Shown here piece by piece: positions 5,048 to 5,431 of a stretch of 5,431 bases of DNA. The stretch's first letter is position 1. Every line of letters starts with the position of its first letter. The position numbers and the translations under genes are program-made. Under the pieces are notes generated by a model. The model was not told the DNA's origin. It saw nothing but the letters and a program-made list of their open reading frames with translations, and made no database searches. The stretch lies in the NCBI GenBank assembly GCA_003446975.1, contig DMAP01000025.1, forward strand, positions 1 through 5,431, in the 5' to 3' direction. Origin of the DNA: Clostridiales bacterium. Lineage in GTDB: Bacteria > Bacillota > Clostridia > Tissierellales > Dethiosulfatibacteraceae.

Positions 5048-5431
5048 ATGAAGAATGACACAAAAATGACCTTATTGATGCTAATGGCAACTGTGTTTTG
5101 GGCAGGGGCCTTTATTACCGGAAAAATGGGGGTTTATGCCTTAAGCCCACTTGTTCTCACATTTTTGAGGATGTTTTTTTCTGCAGTCATCATATTCCCG
5201 ATAATGGTGGTCACTGAGAGGGACAATTGGCGCATCAAATTATCCAGTGTCAAGTATGCTGTGTTGACAGCTGGTGTAGGGATGATTGGATATCATATGT
5301 TTTTTTTCTACGCCTTAAGATATACAGATGCATCAAAGGCTTCAATGATCAATGCTATCAATCCCTTGCTCACAGCTTTGATGGCTGTTATTTTTCTCGG
5401 TGAAAAACTGACACCGCGAAAAATATTCTTT
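5048..5431 (+). CDS. EamA/DMT-superfamily membrane transporter, 3'-truncated by window edge
   Basis: The frame is open from ATG 5048 to the last base, giving 128 residues, about the first half of a typical 10-helix, roughly 300-residue EamA protein. Four hydrophobic segments are visible at about 8-28, 34-54, 68-90 and 98-117. Family hallmarks are present: ATVFWAGAFITGK in helix 1, the LTFLRMFFSA segment in helix 2, YHMFFFYALRYTDASKASMI leading into helix 4, and INPLLTALMAVIFLGEKLT, where the FLGEKL turn is characteristic. Such proteins export metabolites or amino acids, or take up small molecules; the substrate cannot be told. GAGGA at 5034-5038 lies 9 nt before the ATG. It lies beyond the rpsR hairpin and looks unrelated in function to the ribosomal genes. 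I see no convincing promoter of its own. Confidence 0.9.
   Translation, partial: MKNDTKMTLLMLMATVFWAGAFITGKMGVYALSPLVLTFLRMFFSAVIIFPIMVVTERDNWRIKLSSVKYAVLTAGVGMIGYHMFFFYALRYTDASKASMINAINPLLTALMAVIFLGEKLTPRKIFF

Noticed and set aside
1..5431. Searched for mobile elements, CRISPR repeats, tRNA genes, defence genes and direct repeats
   Set aside because: None seen; genes are uniform in strand, spacing and style, consistent with core chromosome.

Overview
The window reads as ordinary housekeeping chromosome from an AT-rich Gram-positive bacterium, most likely a member of the Clostridia. The evidence is protein style and gene order: a Firmicute-type MurA, WalJ/YycJ and membrane-anchored HtrA in a row, a CxxH/CxxC small protein, the rpsF-ssb-rpsR cluster, strong AGGAGG ribosome binding sites throughout, and one TTG start. 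Genus cannot be fixed from the sequence. All genes are on the + strand.

Layout. Positions 1-1118 hold the 3' seven-eighths of a MurA gene (cell wall precursor synthesis), coupled by an ATGA overlap to walJ (1115-1903, metallo-beta-lactamase-fold exonuclease). After a 59-bp gap comes an HtrA/DegP-type membrane-anchored serine protease (1963-3198), a flavodoxin-fold protein (3222-3734) and, overlapping it by 26 bp, a 55-residue CxxH/CxxC protein (3709-3876). These five genes are close-packed and probably co-transcribed, perhaps with a weak extra promoter before htrA. In many Firmicutes the walJ-htrA block leads into rlmH; here it does not within the window.

A 104-bp gap (3877-3980) carries the clearest promoter of the window (TTGATT, 17 bp, extended TGATATAAT) and a short leader that can fold and may be the site of S6:S18 autoregulation. 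It drives rpsF-ssb-rpsR (ribosomal protein S6, single-strand DNA-binding protein, ribosomal protein S18), which ends at a hairpin at 4996-5016. The window then closes inside the N-terminal half of an EamA/DMT-family membrane transporter (5048 to the edge).

The genes serve envelope assembly and envelope quality control (murA, htrA), genome maintenance (walJ, ssb) and translation (rpsF, rpsR). I found no mobile element, CRISPR array, tRNA, rRNA or defence system, and nothing that looks like a new multi-gene system. The most interesting points are modest: the foldable rpsF leader, the flavodoxin/CxxH gene pair, and a doubled acidic tip motif in SSB.
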